From the NCBI GenBank assembly GCA_977017575.1, contig CDRNVI010000087.1, forward strand, positions 1 through 64,000: DNA of 64,000 nt, read 5' to 3'. Positions 26,213-39,200 of the stretch are shown here, piece after piece. This DNA comes from Paramoeba atlantica. Lineage: Eukaryota > Discosea. The stretch's first letter is position 1. Each line of letters starts with the position of its first letter. The notes under the pieces were generated by a model. That model saw nothing but the letters and a program-made list of their open reading frames with translations, was not told the DNA's origin and searched no databases. The position numbers and the translations under genes were made by a program.

Positions 26213-26959
26213 TGGCTCACCTCAAATTCTAGACTTGTACCTACGCGACTTTTCAAGTTAGCAGTTATGCCACGCATTGGGATTGCACATCCGAGCCTCC
26301 CCTCCAATTTACAGTGTCCAGGGTGCCATGCATTACTTAACCCCCGTACAGCGCTCACGCACGTGTCCGGGTGCGTCAAATGTTCAGGCAATAACGCAAC
26401 GGCAAAGCACAACAAGATGGTTCGGAATATTTATGAATTATGCATAAAATCAGGTCTGCCCTTTGAGCTGGAACCCAGACAGTTCTCCACCTACACTTGC
26501 GCAAAATGTGGAGCAAGCGTGGATGGCGACGGCAAATCCCATCACCAAAGAACCTGCGGATCCGGATCTTTTTATCATTCGGGCCCAGATATCGTGATTC
26601 ATTGGGCAAGCGGAGATGTATACTACGATTTCACCATCGGCCACGAGCTATCGCAATCAAATGTTGGACGTAGCACCGCTCAGCTTTTCCGTGATGCCAT
26701 AAAACGCAAAGTCTCCAAATACGTGGCGTCTAAGCTTATTCCTAATGAGCAATTCCAATGTGTACCAATGCTCTCCGGCGGTGCAATGCACAGCAACACC
26801 AAAGCGCTTATCACAACCCTGGCTGATGCATGTGGACTCGAACGGGACTTCGTAGTACAGGATTTCACCCTTCGACTACAGGAACTTAACGGTTCAGTGG
26901 TGATGTCCCAACTCCGCAAATACATAGCCACAACTCAAGTGGACAATACGGCTTTTTAG
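26213..26959 (+). CDS. RLE-3 ORF remnant, copy 2
   Basis: Identical protein to copy 1, same host junction. Confidence 0.88.
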   Translation, partial: WLTSNSRLVPTRLFKLAVMPRIGIAHPSLPSNLQCPGCHALLNPRTALTHVSGCVKCSGNNATAKHNKMVRNIYELCIKSGLPFELEPRQFSTYTCAKCGASVDGDGKSHHQRTCGSGSFYHSGPDIVIHWASGDVYYDFTIGHELSQSNVGRSTAQLFRDAIKRKVSKYVASKLIPNEQFQCVPMLSGGAMHSNTKALITTLADACGLERDFVVQDFTLRLQELNGSVVMSQLRKYIATTQVDNTAF

Positions 26960-27048
26960 GCACGTGCGAGTTTTTCGGTAGGCGTTGACTATTGATATAA
27001 GAGTTGAAGTTTAGACGACTGAAAGTCTATGAAAAGAAACTGAGATGA

Positions 27049-27760
27049 ATGCGTGCAATGTACAGGTTTCAACGCCACAGCGAAGCACAACATGTTGACC
27101 AAGTTTCTGTATGATCTTTGCATGAAAGCCGGTATTCCATGCGAAAGAGAGCCGCGTTCTTTTAGCACGTGGAGTTGTCTAACATGCGGAAATACAGTCG
27201 ACTACAACAATCAGCATCTCCACCACAAAACATGCGGAGGACGGCAGTTTCATCGCTCAGGCCCGGATCTTGCGATCTACTGGAACAGTGGCGTGGTGTT
27301 CTACGACCTAACTGTGGTGCACGAGCTCGCGCCTTCCCATCGGAATAAAAAGTGTTCCCAACTCGTGCGAGAAGCTATACAGCGGAAAAATGAAACATAC
27401 GTCAATAGTGGCATGATTCCGGCGGAAGCTTTTGAGTGCCTTCCTGTCTTGTCTGCTGGTCTTTACATAAGAGCACACGGGGCCTAATTAAATCACTGAC
27501 GGATGTCTGCCTGTTGGATACCCAAAACACCGAACAGGCATTCAAGTTGCTACTCCAAGAGCTGAACGGATCCGAAGTATACGCACAGCTCCGACATTTT
27601 TTGGAGCCTCAAGACTATCAGAAAAGCACTATTCTTTAAGAAATCAAAAGTACAGAAAAGATACAAATTGGAATTATAAAGCCTGCGAAGAGATAGACAA
27701 AAATCAGTACTAAAAGTTTATGTAAACTTGAGAAAGTAATTTTGATTACGTCTTATATCG
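27049..27760 (+). pseudogene. RLE-1 3' fragment, copy 2
   Basis: Same structure and the same one-base loss as copy 1; coding pieces 27053-27487 and 27436-27639. Confidence 0.88.
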
Positions 27761-28232
27761 AAAAAAAAAAAACTAGCCCGCGAGGGCTAGGTACCCCAAG
27801 TGAGGTAGTACACGGGCAGTGAATCTCCTCCCCGTCGGCTAGCATCCTGTTTCGCGACCGTGTCGCTGTCGACACAGGCCCGCGCCTGCGCCCTCCTGTA
27901 TAACAAGGGAAGGGTTCACAAGTCAGGCCGTGGAGAGGTCGAAAGACCCGGCCCGGAACGCGCGAATGGATTGGGCATAGATTGCTTGTTTTTATTGTTA
28001 TTGTTTTTATTGTTCTTATACTTACGGGAGATCGAATTCCTAGTTTTGGGTTCCAAAATATGAAATTGCTAATTTGATTGCTTGTTTTAAAATCATGTAC
28101 CCCCCCCCCCAATGGACCTACTTGGTTCGTCTAATGGGTCAAAATATAGAGGCAATGCCGCAAAAAAAAAAAAAAAAAATGTTCACAGACAGTGACACTA
28201 AACAAAAGGATTAAATCCCCAAATGCATCCGT
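27761..28232. repeat. A-tract-bounded repeat, copy 2
   Basis: Same as copy 1 apart from homopolymer lengths. Confidence 0.6.
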
Positions 28233-29047
28233 GATATAAGAGTTGAAGTTTCCTTATTGTAAGACCTCGTTGTCAAATCATATTCAGCGCGGGATACCAA
28301 CTACGCCCGCACCGCTCTTCTTCTCTCTTCTTCTTCTTCTATTCCGCGCGGAGTTTTTTTGAAAAGGTGGGATGCCCAGCGGCGCGGCCCCCGTCGTGGG
28401 AACGCACGCTCCGCATAAAAGACGTTGTTCTGAATCTCGAGGCGGTTTTACCCACAGAAGCTGCATTCGCAGGCCTTTCAGTGCAATTTTCGCCGGGACA
28501 GCCCACAGAAAACACCCTTTACCTGAGAGAGGTGCATTTGGGAACGTGAATACGAAACGAGCGAACAGATCACCCGTCCACAAAATCGTGGAGCATCGAG
28601 TGTCGCCGAGTAAATTGAAAGGTGTGATGGAGAAACAGGCGGAATGAGGTGGAATACAATGGTGTGCTGCATGGCGAGGTTGTGGTGTTTGTTTGCGCTG
28701 TTGGGGGTAGAGGTGTCTAGTTTGGTGTGAATTTGTTATCGCATTGGATGTTTCTGTGAAAATCATATTTTCCGGAGTAAGCATACGGTGGGGGGGAATA
28801 CAATGGTGCGCTGCGTGGTGCGTCGGGTGTGCTTGTTGTGGCGTTTGAAGAGTAGATGTGTCTACGTTGTAGGGATGGTGTCTGTTTCATTATGGAGTAT
28901 TGTACGATGCTTGCAAAAAAAATACTTGCCCTGAGATGAATGTTCACAGACAGTGGCACATGTGCTGCGCTGTTTGAATCAGCTTGTGATCATCAAAGCC
29001 ACAACGCTCGAGAAACACACATGCACTCATCTCCTTTTTCGTTTGGC

Positions 29048-30059
29048 TTTTTTTTTCTTCGTTGTCTTCGCCCTCCCCTCGCCACCCCCTTGGTCGCCCT
29101 CTGTTGCCCCCTGCGTCGCTCTGCCGCGCCGCTTTTCGCCCCCCACCCACTGCGCTGTCCCCTTCGCCGCCCATTCCCCCTCCCTCCCTGCTCCCACCTG
29201 CGCCACTCTTTCCCTTCCCACAACAACAACAACAACAACACTGATATAATCAGTTAAGGGGTTAATATTTTCCCTTAAACATCTTCACACCTTAGATTAA
29301 AAACACTGACCACACAACTGTTTACCATATCTCAAATTTAATGTTTGTTTTAATGAGTCCTCGCATAATGATGAGTCTTTTCATTACAATAAACCAGGAA
29401 ATGGAACCACCAACGCCCCTAGAGTTCAACGCAAATTGAAGGTATCAACTACTTGAGCGCTTCCCTTCCCACTCTTTCCCTTCATCCCCTCTGCCACCCC
29501 CTCACGCTGCATCTCGAAGAATGGCGCCGCCCGGTACCGAATATAACAAGGTACTAAAAAACTAGTGTAGGCGTCATTCACGCTTTTCTTTTCTTTTTTC
29601 TTTCTTTCTGCGGCTTGCAACTAGCCCATGATAACGGGGCTAGGGTAACAATTTGGAGAGATACGAGCTTGTTGAAGCTGAGGTTTGGCCTGTTGAAGCT
29701 GAGGAGCCAGTCCGCTCGAGGGGATACCACCCTAGAAGACTTGGTCCGTTGAAGCTGAGGTGCTAAAACCGTTGAAGCTGAGAGTCGACACTCCCAAACT
29801 ATGCCAGCAAGCAGGCAAGGGGTCAAGGAGCACTGCTTTTGGCAGTGTCCGGGTGTGGCGAACCCCACCCTCCTAGCTAATCCAGATTCCCGCAGCGGAC
29901 TTTCAGTCTGCGCGTTAGCTGGATCGGCTTGCATTGGCTCTGTGCTGCAATCCTTTTAGGTCTGCGCATGGGTCGTGCGGGTCGGAGCTACCTTCGGCTC
30001 TCTCCGAGGAGGCAACACCCCGTCTACGGGGTTTTTACCTGAATACATAACATAACATA
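29048..30059 (+). mobile_element. NA-1 copy 3
   Basis: Same boundaries and parts as copy 1, in long unit 3; one T-to-C change (CAATCCTTTT) near 29950 is shared with copies 4 and 5. Confidence 0.85.
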
Positions 30060-30456
30060 ACTTGCCCTGAGATGAATGTTCACAGACAGTGGCACATGTG
30101 CTGCGCTGTTTGAATCAGCATGTGAGCATCAAAGCCACAACGCTCGAGAAACACACATGCACTCATCTCCTTTTTCGTTTGGCATTTGCCACGTTTTTCA
30201 GTTTTTTGTTCTAAAAGTGACGTTCGATTTGGGGTGGTGTGGATCGCGCTTTGGAGCCAGGAAGTCGTGCGAGGCTGTCGGCTATCCGAACGGCGGCTTC
30301 TCGAATCTTGTCCCGCTGGGAGGTGCAGAATGGCATCGGAGAGATGAAAACAAATCAAGCACGATTAGATTCATACGGACGAATTCTTAGCTGGAGAGAA
30401 TGGTTGAAAACTGTTCACTCGATCTTGATCAGTTCCTTGTGGTAGAGACTCGGAAG

Positions 30457-30537
30457 GCGTCTATACCCAAATGGTTAAGGGGCCTGACTTGAAATCAGGT
30501 GTGTTCTCACGCGCAGGTTCAAACCATGCTGGGCGCG
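30457..30537 (+). tRNA. tRNA-Ser(UGA)-like, T-stem mutant
   Basis: 52-62 mismatch plus CAAATGG in place of CAAGTGG in the D-loop. Confidence 0.7.
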
Positions 30538-30889
30538 TTTTCCTTCCACAAGCGTTGTCAAATCATATTCAGCGCGGGGTACCAACTACGCCCGCACCGC
30601 TCTTCTTCTCTCTTCTTCTTCTTCTATTCCGCGCGGAGTTTTTTTGAAAAGGTGGGATGCCCAGCGGCGCGGCACCCGTCGTGGGAACTCACGCTCCGCA
30701 TAAAAGACGTTGTTCTGAATCTCGAGGCAGTTTTACCCACAGAAGCTGCATTCGCAGGCCTTTCAGTGCAATTTTCGCCAGGACAGCCCACAGAAAACAC
30801 CCTTTACCTGAGAGAGGTGCATTTGGGAACGTGAATACGAAACGAGCGAACAGATCACCCGCCCACAAAATCGTGGAGCATCGAGATTA

Positions 30890-31612
30890 GTGCCCAGCAG
30901 ACTATTCACCCTTGCGGTAATGCCTCGTTTTGGACTGGCACATCCCAGGCTCCCTGCACACCTACAGTGCCCCGGGTGTCACACCTTGCTGACTTCCGAG
31001 AACGCTATTTCCCACGTGGCTGGATGCTCGACTTGCACTGGTAACAACGCGACAACGAAGCACAACAAAATGGTCCACAGACTGTATGAATTATGCATCA
31101 AAGCAGGCATTCCTTGTGAACGAGAACCCCGGCAGTTCTCTACGTACACGTGTGGCAAATGTGGAGCTCATCTGGATGGGGATTCTAAACCATCACACCA
31201 AAGGATCTGCGGATCAGGATCTTTTCACCACTCAGGGCCGGATCTAGTTATTCACTGGGCCGACGGAGACGTATTCTACGACTTCACCATTGTGCATGAA
31301 CTATGTCCTTCGAATTTAACGCGAGGCGGCACAATCCTTATGAGGGACGCCATCAAACGGAAGAACAAGACGTACGTAGCCTCAAAACTGCTCCCCCAAA
31401 TCCAATTTCAGTGCATACCGATGCTTGCAGGAGGAGCTATGCACGCTAACACAAAGAACCTACTTCTCGCTTTAGCCGACGCGTGTGGATTAGAGCGGGA
31501 TTACGTGATCCAAGATTTTACACTTCGATTACAAGAATTCAACGGATCGGTTGTTCTCTCGCAACTTGGCAATTTTCTAGTGCCGCAGAGCCGAGAAGAT
31601 ACGGCGATTTAA
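30890..31612 (+). CDS. RLE-2 ORF remnant, copy 3
   Basis: One change near the end (QLGNFLV for QLGKFLV). Element 30886-31756. Confidence 0.88.
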   Translation: MPSRLFTLAVMPRFGLAHPRLPAHLQCPGCHTLLTSENAISHVAGCSTCTGNNATTKHNKMVHRLYELCIKAGIPCEREPRQFSTYTCGKCGAHLDGDSKPSHQRICGSGSFHHSGPDLVIHWADGDVFYDFTIVHELCPSNLTRGGTILMRDAIKRKNKTYVASKLLPQIQFQCIPMLAGGAMHANTKNLLLALADACGLERDYVIQDFTLRLQEFNGSVVLSQLGNFLVPQSREDTAI

Positions 31613-31795
31613 TCAACCATTCTTTATTAATTATGAAAACTTGAGAAAGTAATTGTGGTTCCGGCTCAACACATGAGAGAAAATCATATTATTCATTATC
31701 TGAAAACATCTGTCAGTTTCTTCGTCTTTAGGTTCCTTTGAGATACAGTTTATTTTAAACGAGCGAACAGATCACCCGCCCACAAAATCGTGGAG

Positions 31796-32068
31796 ATTTT
31801 CCACGTCCACCCCGTTACATCGTGTCTCAAGCCTCCTTTGCGTAAGCAGCTCGCAATTTAGCGGCTGCGCTGGAGCCTGGTTCAACTCGGCGGTTCCGGG
31901 TTGGTCCTCCAGGGGAGCGGGGTTGGGTGTGGGCCTTGAAGGAACTCCTGATCGCTTTCCCTTTGTAGTGAGGCCGCCAGGTTGCGAGTTTTGTCGATAG
32001 CGGGAATCGAACCCACAACCTACAGGTTGTAAGGCCCACCGTCTACCAACTACGCCCGCACCGCACTT
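31796..32068 (-). mobile_element. SINE-2 block, copy 3
   Basis: Same as 19623-19895, with one base change (GAAGGAACTCC) in the body. Confidence 0.75.
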
Positions 32069-32195
32069 ATGGCATCGGAGAGATGAAAACAAATCAAGCA
32101 CGATTAGATTCATACGGACGAATTCTTAGCTGGAGAGAATGGTTGAAAACTGTTCACTCGATCTTGATCAGTTCCTTGTGGTAGAGACTCGGAAG

Positions 32196-32276
32196 GCGTC
32201 TATACCCAAGTGGTTAAGGGGCCTGACTTGAAATCAGGTGTGTTCTCACGCGCAGGTTGAAACCCTGCTGGGCGCG
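32196..32276 (+). tRNA. tRNA-Ser(UGA)-like, T-loop mutant
   Basis: Same C56G change as 20023. Confidence 0.7.
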
Positions 32277-32299
32277 TTTTCCTTCCACAAGCGTTGTCA

Positions 32300-33046
32300 T
32301 GGCTCACCTCAAATTCTAGACTTGTACCTACGCGACTTTTCAAGTTAGCAGTTATGCCACGCATTGGGATTGCACATCCGAGCCTCCCCTCCAATTTACA
32401 GTGTCCAGGGTGCCATGCATTACTTAACCCCCGTACAGCGCTCACGCACGTGTCCGGGTGCGTCAAATGTTCAGGCAATAACGCAACGGCAAAGCACAAC
32501 AAGATGGTTCGGAATATTTATGAATTATGCATAAAATCAGGTCTGCCCTTTGAGCTGGAACCCAGACAGTTCTCCACCTACACTTGCGCAAAATGTGGAG
32601 CAAGCGTGGATGGCGACGGCAAATCCCATCACCAAAGAACCTGCGGATCCGGATCTTTTTATCATTCGGGCCCAGATATCGTGATTCATTGGGCAAGCGG
32701 AGATGTATACTACGATTTCACCATCGGCCACGAGCTATCGCAATCAAATGTTGGACGTAGCACCGCTCAGCTTTTCCGTGATGCCATAAAACGCAAAGTC
32801 TCCAAATACGTGGCGTCTAAGCTTATTCCTAATGAGCAATTCCAATGTGTACCAATGCTCTCCGGCGGTGCAATGCACAGCAACACCAAAGCGCTTATCA
32901 CAACCCTGGCTGATGCATGTGGACTCGAACGGGACTTCGTAGTACAGGATTTCACCCTTCGACTACAGGAACTTAACGGTTCAGTGGTGATGTCCCAACT
33001 CCGCAAATACATAGCCACAACTCAAGTGGACAATACGGCTTTTTAG
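32300..33046 (+). CDS. RLE-3 ORF remnant, copy 3
   Basis: Identical protein to copy 1. Confidence 0.88.
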   Translation, partial: WLTSNSRLVPTRLFKLAVMPRIGIAHPSLPSNLQCPGCHALLNPRTALTHVSGCVKCSGNNATAKHNKMVRNIYELCIKSGLPFELEPRQFSTYTCAKCGASVDGDGKSHHQRTCGSGSFYHSGPDIVIHWASGDVYYDFTIGHELSQSNVGRSTAQLFRDAIKRKVSKYVASKLIPNEQFQCVPMLSGGAMHSNTKALITTLADACGLERDFVVQDFTLRLQELNGSVVMSQLRKYIATTQVDNTAF

Positions 33047-33135
33047 GCACGTGCGAGTTTTTCGGTAGGCGTTGACTATTGATATAAGAGTTGAAGTTTA
33101 GACGACTGAAAGTCTATGAAAAGAAACTGAGATGA

Positions 33136-33847
33136 ATGCGTGCAATGTACAGGTTTCAACGCCACAGCGAAGCACAACATGTTGACCAAGTTTCTGTATG
33201 ATCTTTGCATGAAAGCCGGTATTCCATGCGAAAGAGAGCCGCGTTCTTTTAGCACGTGGAGTTGTCTAACATGCGGAAATACAGTCGACTACAACAATCA
33301 GCATCTCCACCACAAAACATGCGGAGGACGGCAGTTTCATCGCTCAGGCCCGGATCTTGCGATCTACTGGAACAGTGGCGTGGTGTTCTACGACCTAACT
33401 GTGGTGCACGAGCTCGCGCCTTCCCATCGGAATAAAAAGTGTTCCCAACTCGTGCGAGAAGCTATACAGCGGAAAAATGAAACATACGTCAATAGTGGCA
33501 TGATTCCGGCGGAAGCTTTTGAGTGCCTTCCTGTCTTGTCTGCTGGTCTTTACATAAGAGCACACGGGGCCTAATTAAATCACTGACGGATGTCTGCCTG
33601 TTGGATACCCAAAACACCGAACAGGCATTCAAGTTGCTACTCCAAGAGCTGAACGGATCCGAAGTATACGCACAGCTCCGACATTTTTTGGAGCCTCAAG
33701 ACTATCAGAAAAGCACTATTCTTTAAGAAATCAAAAGTACAGAAAAGATACAAATTGGAATTATAAAGCCTGCGAAGAGATAGACAAAAATCAGTACTAA
33801 AAGTTTATGTAAACTTGAGAAAGTAATTTTGATTACGTCTTATATCG
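33136..33847 (+). pseudogene. RLE-1 3' fragment, copy 3
   Basis: As copy 1; coding pieces 33140-33574 and 33523-33726. Confidence 0.88.
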
Positions 33848-34382
33848 AAAAAAAAAAAATAGTGGAGAAAGGAGTGGATCGAAACTATTTTCGATGCAAA
33901 AAAAAAAAAAAAAAAAAAAAAACTAGCCCGCGAAGGCTAGGTACGCCAAGTGAGGTAGTACACGGGCAGTGAATCTCCTCCCCGTCGGCTAGCATCCTGT
34001 TTCGCGACCGTGTCGCTGTCGACACAGGCCCGCGCCTGCGCCCTCCTGTATAACAAGGGAAGGGTTCACAAGTCAGGCCGTGGAGAGGTCGAAAGACCCG
34101 GCCCGGAACGCGCGAATGGATTGGGCATAGATTGCTTGTTTTTATTGTTATTGTTTTTATTGTTCTTATACTTACGGGAGATCGAATTCCTAGTTTTGGG
34201 TTCCAAAATATGAAATTGCTAATTTGATTGCTTGTTTTAAAATCATGTACCCCCCCCCCCAATGGACCTACTTGGTTCGTCTAATGGGTCAAAATATAGA
34301 GGCAATGCCGCAAAAAAAAAAAAAAAAAATGTTCACAGACAGTGACACTAAACAAAAGGATTAAATCCCCAAATGCATCCGT
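33848..34382. repeat. A-tract-bounded repeat, copy 3, with extra leader
   Basis: Has an additional TAGTGGAGAAAGGAGTGG... segment and a 24-base A-run before the hairpin. One hairpin base differs (GCGAAGGCTAG), breaking a stem pair. Confidence 0.6.
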
Positions 34383-35197
34383 GATATAAGAGTTGAAGTT
34401 TCCTTATTGTAAGACCTCGTTGTCAAATCATATTCAGCGCGGGATACCAACTACGCCCGCACCGCTCTTCTTCTCTCTTCTTCTTCTTCTATTCCGCGCG
34501 GAGTTTTTTTGAAAAGGTGGGATGCCCAGCGGCGCGGCACCCGTCGTGGGAACGCACGCTCCGCATAAAAGACGTTGTTCTGAATCTCGAGGCGGTTTTA
34601 CCCACAGAAGCTGCATTCGCAGGCCTTTCAGTGCAATTTTCGCCGGGACAGCCCACAGAAAACACCCTTTACCTGAGAGAGGTGCATTTGGGAACGTGAA
34701 TACGAAACGAGCGAACAGATCACCCGTCCACAAAATCGTGGAGCATCGAGTGTCGCCGAGTAAATTGAAAGGTGTGATGGAGAAACAGGCGGAATGAGGT
34801 GGAATACAATGGTGTGCTGCATGGCGAGGTTGTGGTGTTTGTTTGCGCTGTTGGGGGTAGAGGTGTCTAGTTTGGTGTGAATTTGTTATCGCATTGGATG
34901 TTTCTGTGAAAATCATATTTTCCGGAGTAAGCATACGGTGGGGGGGAATACAATGGTGCGCTGCGTGGTGCGTCGGGTGTGCTTGTTGTGGCGTTTGAAG
35001 AGTAGATGTGTCTACGTTGTAGGGATGGTGTCTGTTTCATTATGGAGTATTGTACGATGCTTGCAAAAAAAATACTTGCCCTGAGATGAATGTTCACAGA
35101 CAGTGGCACATGTGCTGCGCTGTTTGAATCAGCTTGTGATCATCAAAGCCACAACGCTCGAGAAACACACATGCACTCATCTCCTTTTTCGTTTGGC

Positions 35198-36209
35198 TTT
35201 TTTTTTCTTCGTTGTCTTCGCCCTCCCCTCGACACCCCCTTGGTCGCCCTCTGTTGCCCCCTGCGTCGCTCTGCCGCGCCGCTTTTCGCCCCCCACCCAC
35301 TGCGCTGTCCCCTTCGCCGCCCATTCCCCCTCCCTCCCTGCTCCCACCTGCGCCACTCTTTCCCTTCCCACAACAACAACAACAACAACACTGATATAAT
35401 CAGTTAAGGGGTTAATATTTTCCCTTAAACATCTTCACACCTTAGATTAAAAACACTGACCACACAACTGTTTACCATATCTCAAATTTAATGTTTGTTT
35501 TAATGAGTCCTCGCATAATGATGAGTCTTTTCATTACAATAAACCAGGAAATGGAACCACCAACGCCCCTAGAGTTCAACGCAAATTGAAGGTATCAACT
35601 ACTTGAGCGCTTCCCTTCCCACTCTTTCCCTTCATCCCCTCTGCCACCCCCTCACGCTGCATCTCGAAGAATGGCGCCGCCCGGTACCGAATATAACAAG
35701 GTACTAAAAAACTAGTGTAGGCGTCATTCACGCTTTTCTTTTCTTTTTTCTTTCTTTCTGCGGCTTGCAACTAGCCCATGATAACGGGGCTAGGGTAACA
35801 ATTTGGAGAGATACGAGCTTGTTGAAGCTGAGGTTTGGCCTGTTGAAGCTGAGGAGCCAGTCCGCTCGAGGGGATACCACCCTAGAAGACTTGGTCCGTT
35901 GAAGCTGAGGTGCTAAAACCGTTGAAGCTGAGAGTCGACACTCCCAAACTATGCCAGCAAGCAGGCAAGGGGTCAAGGAGCACTGCTTTTGGCAGTGTCC
36001 GGGTGTGGCGAACCCCACCCTCCTAGCTAATCCAGATTCCCGCAGCGGACTTTCAGTCTGCGCGTTAGCTGGATCGGCTTGCATTGGCTCTGTGCTGCAA
36101 TCCTTTTAGGTCTGCGCATGGGTCGTGCGGGTCGGAGCTACCTTCGGCTCTCTCCGAGGAGGCAACACCCCGTCTACGGGGTTTTTACCTGAATACATAA
36201 CATAACATA
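35198..36209 (+). mobile_element. NA-1 copy 4
   Basis: Same boundaries and parts as copy 1, in long unit 4. Confidence 0.85.
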
Positions 36210-36606
36210 ACTTGCCCTGAGATGAATGTTCACAGACAGTGGCACATGTGCTGCGCTGTTTGAATCAGCATGTGAGCATCAAAGCCACAACGCTCGAGAA
36301 ACACACATGCACTCATCTCCTTTTTCGTTTGGCATTTGCCACGTTTTTCAGTTTTTTGTTCTAAAAGTGACGTTCGATTTGGGGTGGTGTGGATCGCGCT
36401 TTGGAGCCAGGAAGTCGTGCGAGGCTGTCGGCTATCCGAACGGCGGCTTCTCGAATCTTGTCCCGCTGGGAGGTGCAGAATGGCATCGGAGAGATGAAAA
36501 CAAATCAAGCACGATTAGATTCATACGGACGAATTCTTAGCTGGAGAGAATGGTTGAAAACTGTTCACTCGATCTTGATCAGTTCCTTGTGGTAGAGACT
36601 CGGAAG

Positions 36607-36687
36607 GCGTCTATACCCAAATGGTTAAGGGGCCTGACTTGAAATCAGGTGTGTTCTCACGCGCAGGTTCAAACCATGCTGGGCGCG
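36607..36687 (+). tRNA. tRNA-Ser(UGA)-like, T-stem mutant
   Basis: 52-62 mismatch plus the CAAATGG D-loop variant. Confidence 0.7.
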
Positions 36688-37039
36688 TTTTCCTTCCACA
36701 AGCGTTGTCAAATCATATTCAGCGCGGGGTACCAACTACGCCCGCACCGCTCTTCTTCTCTCTTCTTCTTCTTCTATTCCGCGCGGAGTTTTTTTGAAAA
36801 GGTGGGATGCCCAGCGGCGCGGCACCCGTCGTGGGAACTCACGCTCCGCATAAAAGACGTTGTTCTGAATCTCGAGGCGGTTTTACCCACAGAAGCTGCA
36901 TTCGCAGGCCTTTCAGTGCAATTTTCGCCAGGACAGCCCACAGAAAACACCCTTTACCTGAGAGAGGTGCATTTGGGAACGTGAATACGAAACGAGCGAA
37001 CAGATCACCCGCCCACAAAATCGTGGAGCATCGAGATTA

Positions 37040-37766
37040 GTGCCCAGCAGACTATTCACCCTTGCGGTAATGCCTCGTTTTGGACTGGCACATCCCAGGC
37101 TCCCTGCACACCTACAGTGCCCCGGGTGTCACACCTTGCTGACTTCCGAGAACGCTATTTCCCACGTGGCTGGATGCTCGACTTGCACTGGTAACAACGC
37201 GACAACGAAGCACAACAAAATGGTCCACAGACTGTATGAATTATGCATCAAAGCAGGCATTCCTTGTGAACGAGAACCCCGGCAGTTCTCTACGTACACG
37301 TGTGGCAAATGTGGAGCTCATCTGGATGGGGATTCTAAACCATCACACCAAAGGATCTGCGGATCAGGATCTTTTCACCACTCAGGGCCGGATCTAGTTA
37401 TTCACTGGGCCGACGGAGACGTATTCTACGACTTCACCATTGTGCATGAACTATGTCCTTCGAATTTAACGCGAGGCGGCACAATCCTTATGAGGGACGC
37501 CATCAAACGGAAGAACAAGCAACACGTACGTAGCCTCAAAACTGCTCCCCCAAATCCAATTTCAGTGCATACCGATGCTTGCAGGAGGAGCTATGCACGC
37601 TAACACAAAGAACCTACTTCTCGCTTTAGCCGACGCGTGTGGATTAGAGCGGGATTACGTGATCCAAGATTTTACACTTCGATTACAAGAATTCAACGGA
37701 TCGGTTGTTCTCTCGCAACTTGGCAAATTTCTAGTGCCGCAGAGCCGAGAAGATACGGCGATTTAA
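37040..37766 (+). pseudogene. RLE-2 ORF remnant, copy 4, frameshifted
   Basis: A 4-base insertion (CAAC) after AGAACAAG at about 37519 shifts the frame after KRKNK, so the frame ends at 37603; the last 63 residues are readable from 37575. The zinc fingers and RLE core lie before the break. Element 37036-37910. Confidence 0.88.
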
Positions 37767-37949
37767 TCAACCATTCTTTATTAATTATGAAAACTTGAGA
37801 AAGTAATTGTGGTTCCGGCTCAACACATGAGAGAAAATCATATTATTCATTATCTGAAAACATCTGTCAGTTTCTTCGTCTGTAGGTTCCTTTGAGATAC
37901 AGTTTATTTTAAACGAGCGAACAGATCACCTGCCCACAAAATCGTGGAG

Positions 37950-38222
37950 ATTTTCCACGTCCACCCCGTTACATCGTGTCTCAAGCCTCCTTTGCGTAAG
38001 CAGCTCGCAATTTAGCGGCTGCGCTGGAGCCTGGTTCAACTCGGCGGTTCCGGGTTGGTCCTCCAGGGGAGCGGGGTTGGGTGTGGGCCTTGAAGGCACT
38101 CCTGATCGCTTTCCCTTTGTAGTGAGGCCGCCAGGTTGCGAGTTTTGTCGATAGCGGGAATCGAACCCACAACCTACAGGTTGTAAGGCCCACCGTCTAC
38201 CAACTACGCCCGCACCGCACTT
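37950..38222 (-). mobile_element. SINE-2 block, copy 4
   Basis: Same as 19623-19895. Confidence 0.75.
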
Positions 38223-38349
38223 ATGGCATCGGAGAGATGAAAACAAATCAAGCACGATTAGATTCATACGGACGAATTCTTAGCTGGAGAGAATGGTTGA
38301 AAACTGTTCACTCGATCTTGATCAGTTCCTTGTGGTAGAGACTCGGAAG

Positions 38350-38430
38350 GCGTCTATACCCAAGTGGTTAAGGGGCCTGACTTGAAATCAGGTGTGTTCT
38401 CACGCGCAGGTTGAAACCCTGCTGGGCGCG
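38350..38430 (+). tRNA. tRNA-Ser(UGA)-like, T-loop mutant
   Basis: Same C56G change as 20023. Confidence 0.7.
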
Positions 38431-38453
38431 TTTTCCTTCCACAAGCGTTGTCA

Positions 38454-39200
38454 TGGCTCACCTCAAATTCTAGACTTGTACCTACGCGACTTTTCAAGTT
38501 AGCAGTTATGCCACGCATTGGGATTGCACATCCGAGCCTCCCCTCCAATTTACAGTGTCCAGGGTGCCATGCATTACTTAACCCCCGTACAGCGCTCACG
38601 CACGTGTCCGGGTGCGTCAAATGTTCAGGCAATAACGCAACGGCAAAGCACAACAAGATGGTTCGGAATATTTATGAATTATGCATAAAATCAGGTCTGC
38701 CCTTTGAGCTGGAACCCAGACAGTTCTCCACCTACACTTGCGCAAAATGTGGAGCAAGCGTGGATGGCGACGGCAAATCCCATCACCAAAGAACCTGCGG
38801 ATCCGGATCTTTTTATCATTCGGGCCCAGATATCGTGATTCATTGGGCAAGCGGAGATGTATACTACGATTTCACCATCGGCCACGAGCTATCGCAATCA
38901 AATGTTGGACGTAGCACCGCTCAGCTTTTCCGTGATGCCATAAAACGCAAAGTCTCCAAATACGTGGCGTCTAAGCTTATTCCTAATGAGCAATTCCAAT
39001 GTGTACCAATGCTCTCCGGCGGTGCAATGCACAGCAACACCAAAGCGCTTATCACAACCCTGGCTGATGCATGTGGACTCGAACGGGACTTCGTAGTACA
39101 GGATTTCACCCTTCGACTACAGGAACTTAACGGTTCAGTGGTGATGTCCCAACTCCGCAAATACATAGCCACAACTCAAGTGGACAATACGGCTTTTTAG
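38454..39200 (+). CDS. RLE-3 ORF remnant, copy 4
   Basis: Identical protein to copy 1. Confidence 0.88.
   Translation, partial: WLTSNSRLVPTRLFKLAVMPRIGIAHPSLPSNLQCPGCHALLNPRTALTHVSGCVKCSGNNATAKHNKMVRNIYELCIKSGLPFELEPRQFSTYTCAKCGASVDGDGKSHHQRTCGSGSFYHSGPDIVIHWASGDVYYDFTIGHELSQSNVGRSTAQLFRDAIKRKVSKYVASKLIPNEQFQCVPMLSGGAMHSNTKALITTLADACGLERDFVVQDFTLRLQELNGSVVMSQLRKYIATTQVDNTAF

Larger units (their letters stand above)
22201..28287 (+). repeat. Array long unit 2
   Basis: Same order as unit 1, nearly base-for-base identical over 6.09 kb; differences are single bases and homopolymer lengths. Such identity means recent amplification, recent homogenisation, or assembly expansion. Confidence 0.93.
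28288..34437 (+). repeat. Array long unit 3
   Basis: Same order. It is 63 bases longer than unit 2, mostly because of an insert TAGTGGAGAAAGGAGTGG... plus an A-run at about 33860-33922 in the A-tract repeat. The same insert occurs at 55037 on. Confidence 0.93.
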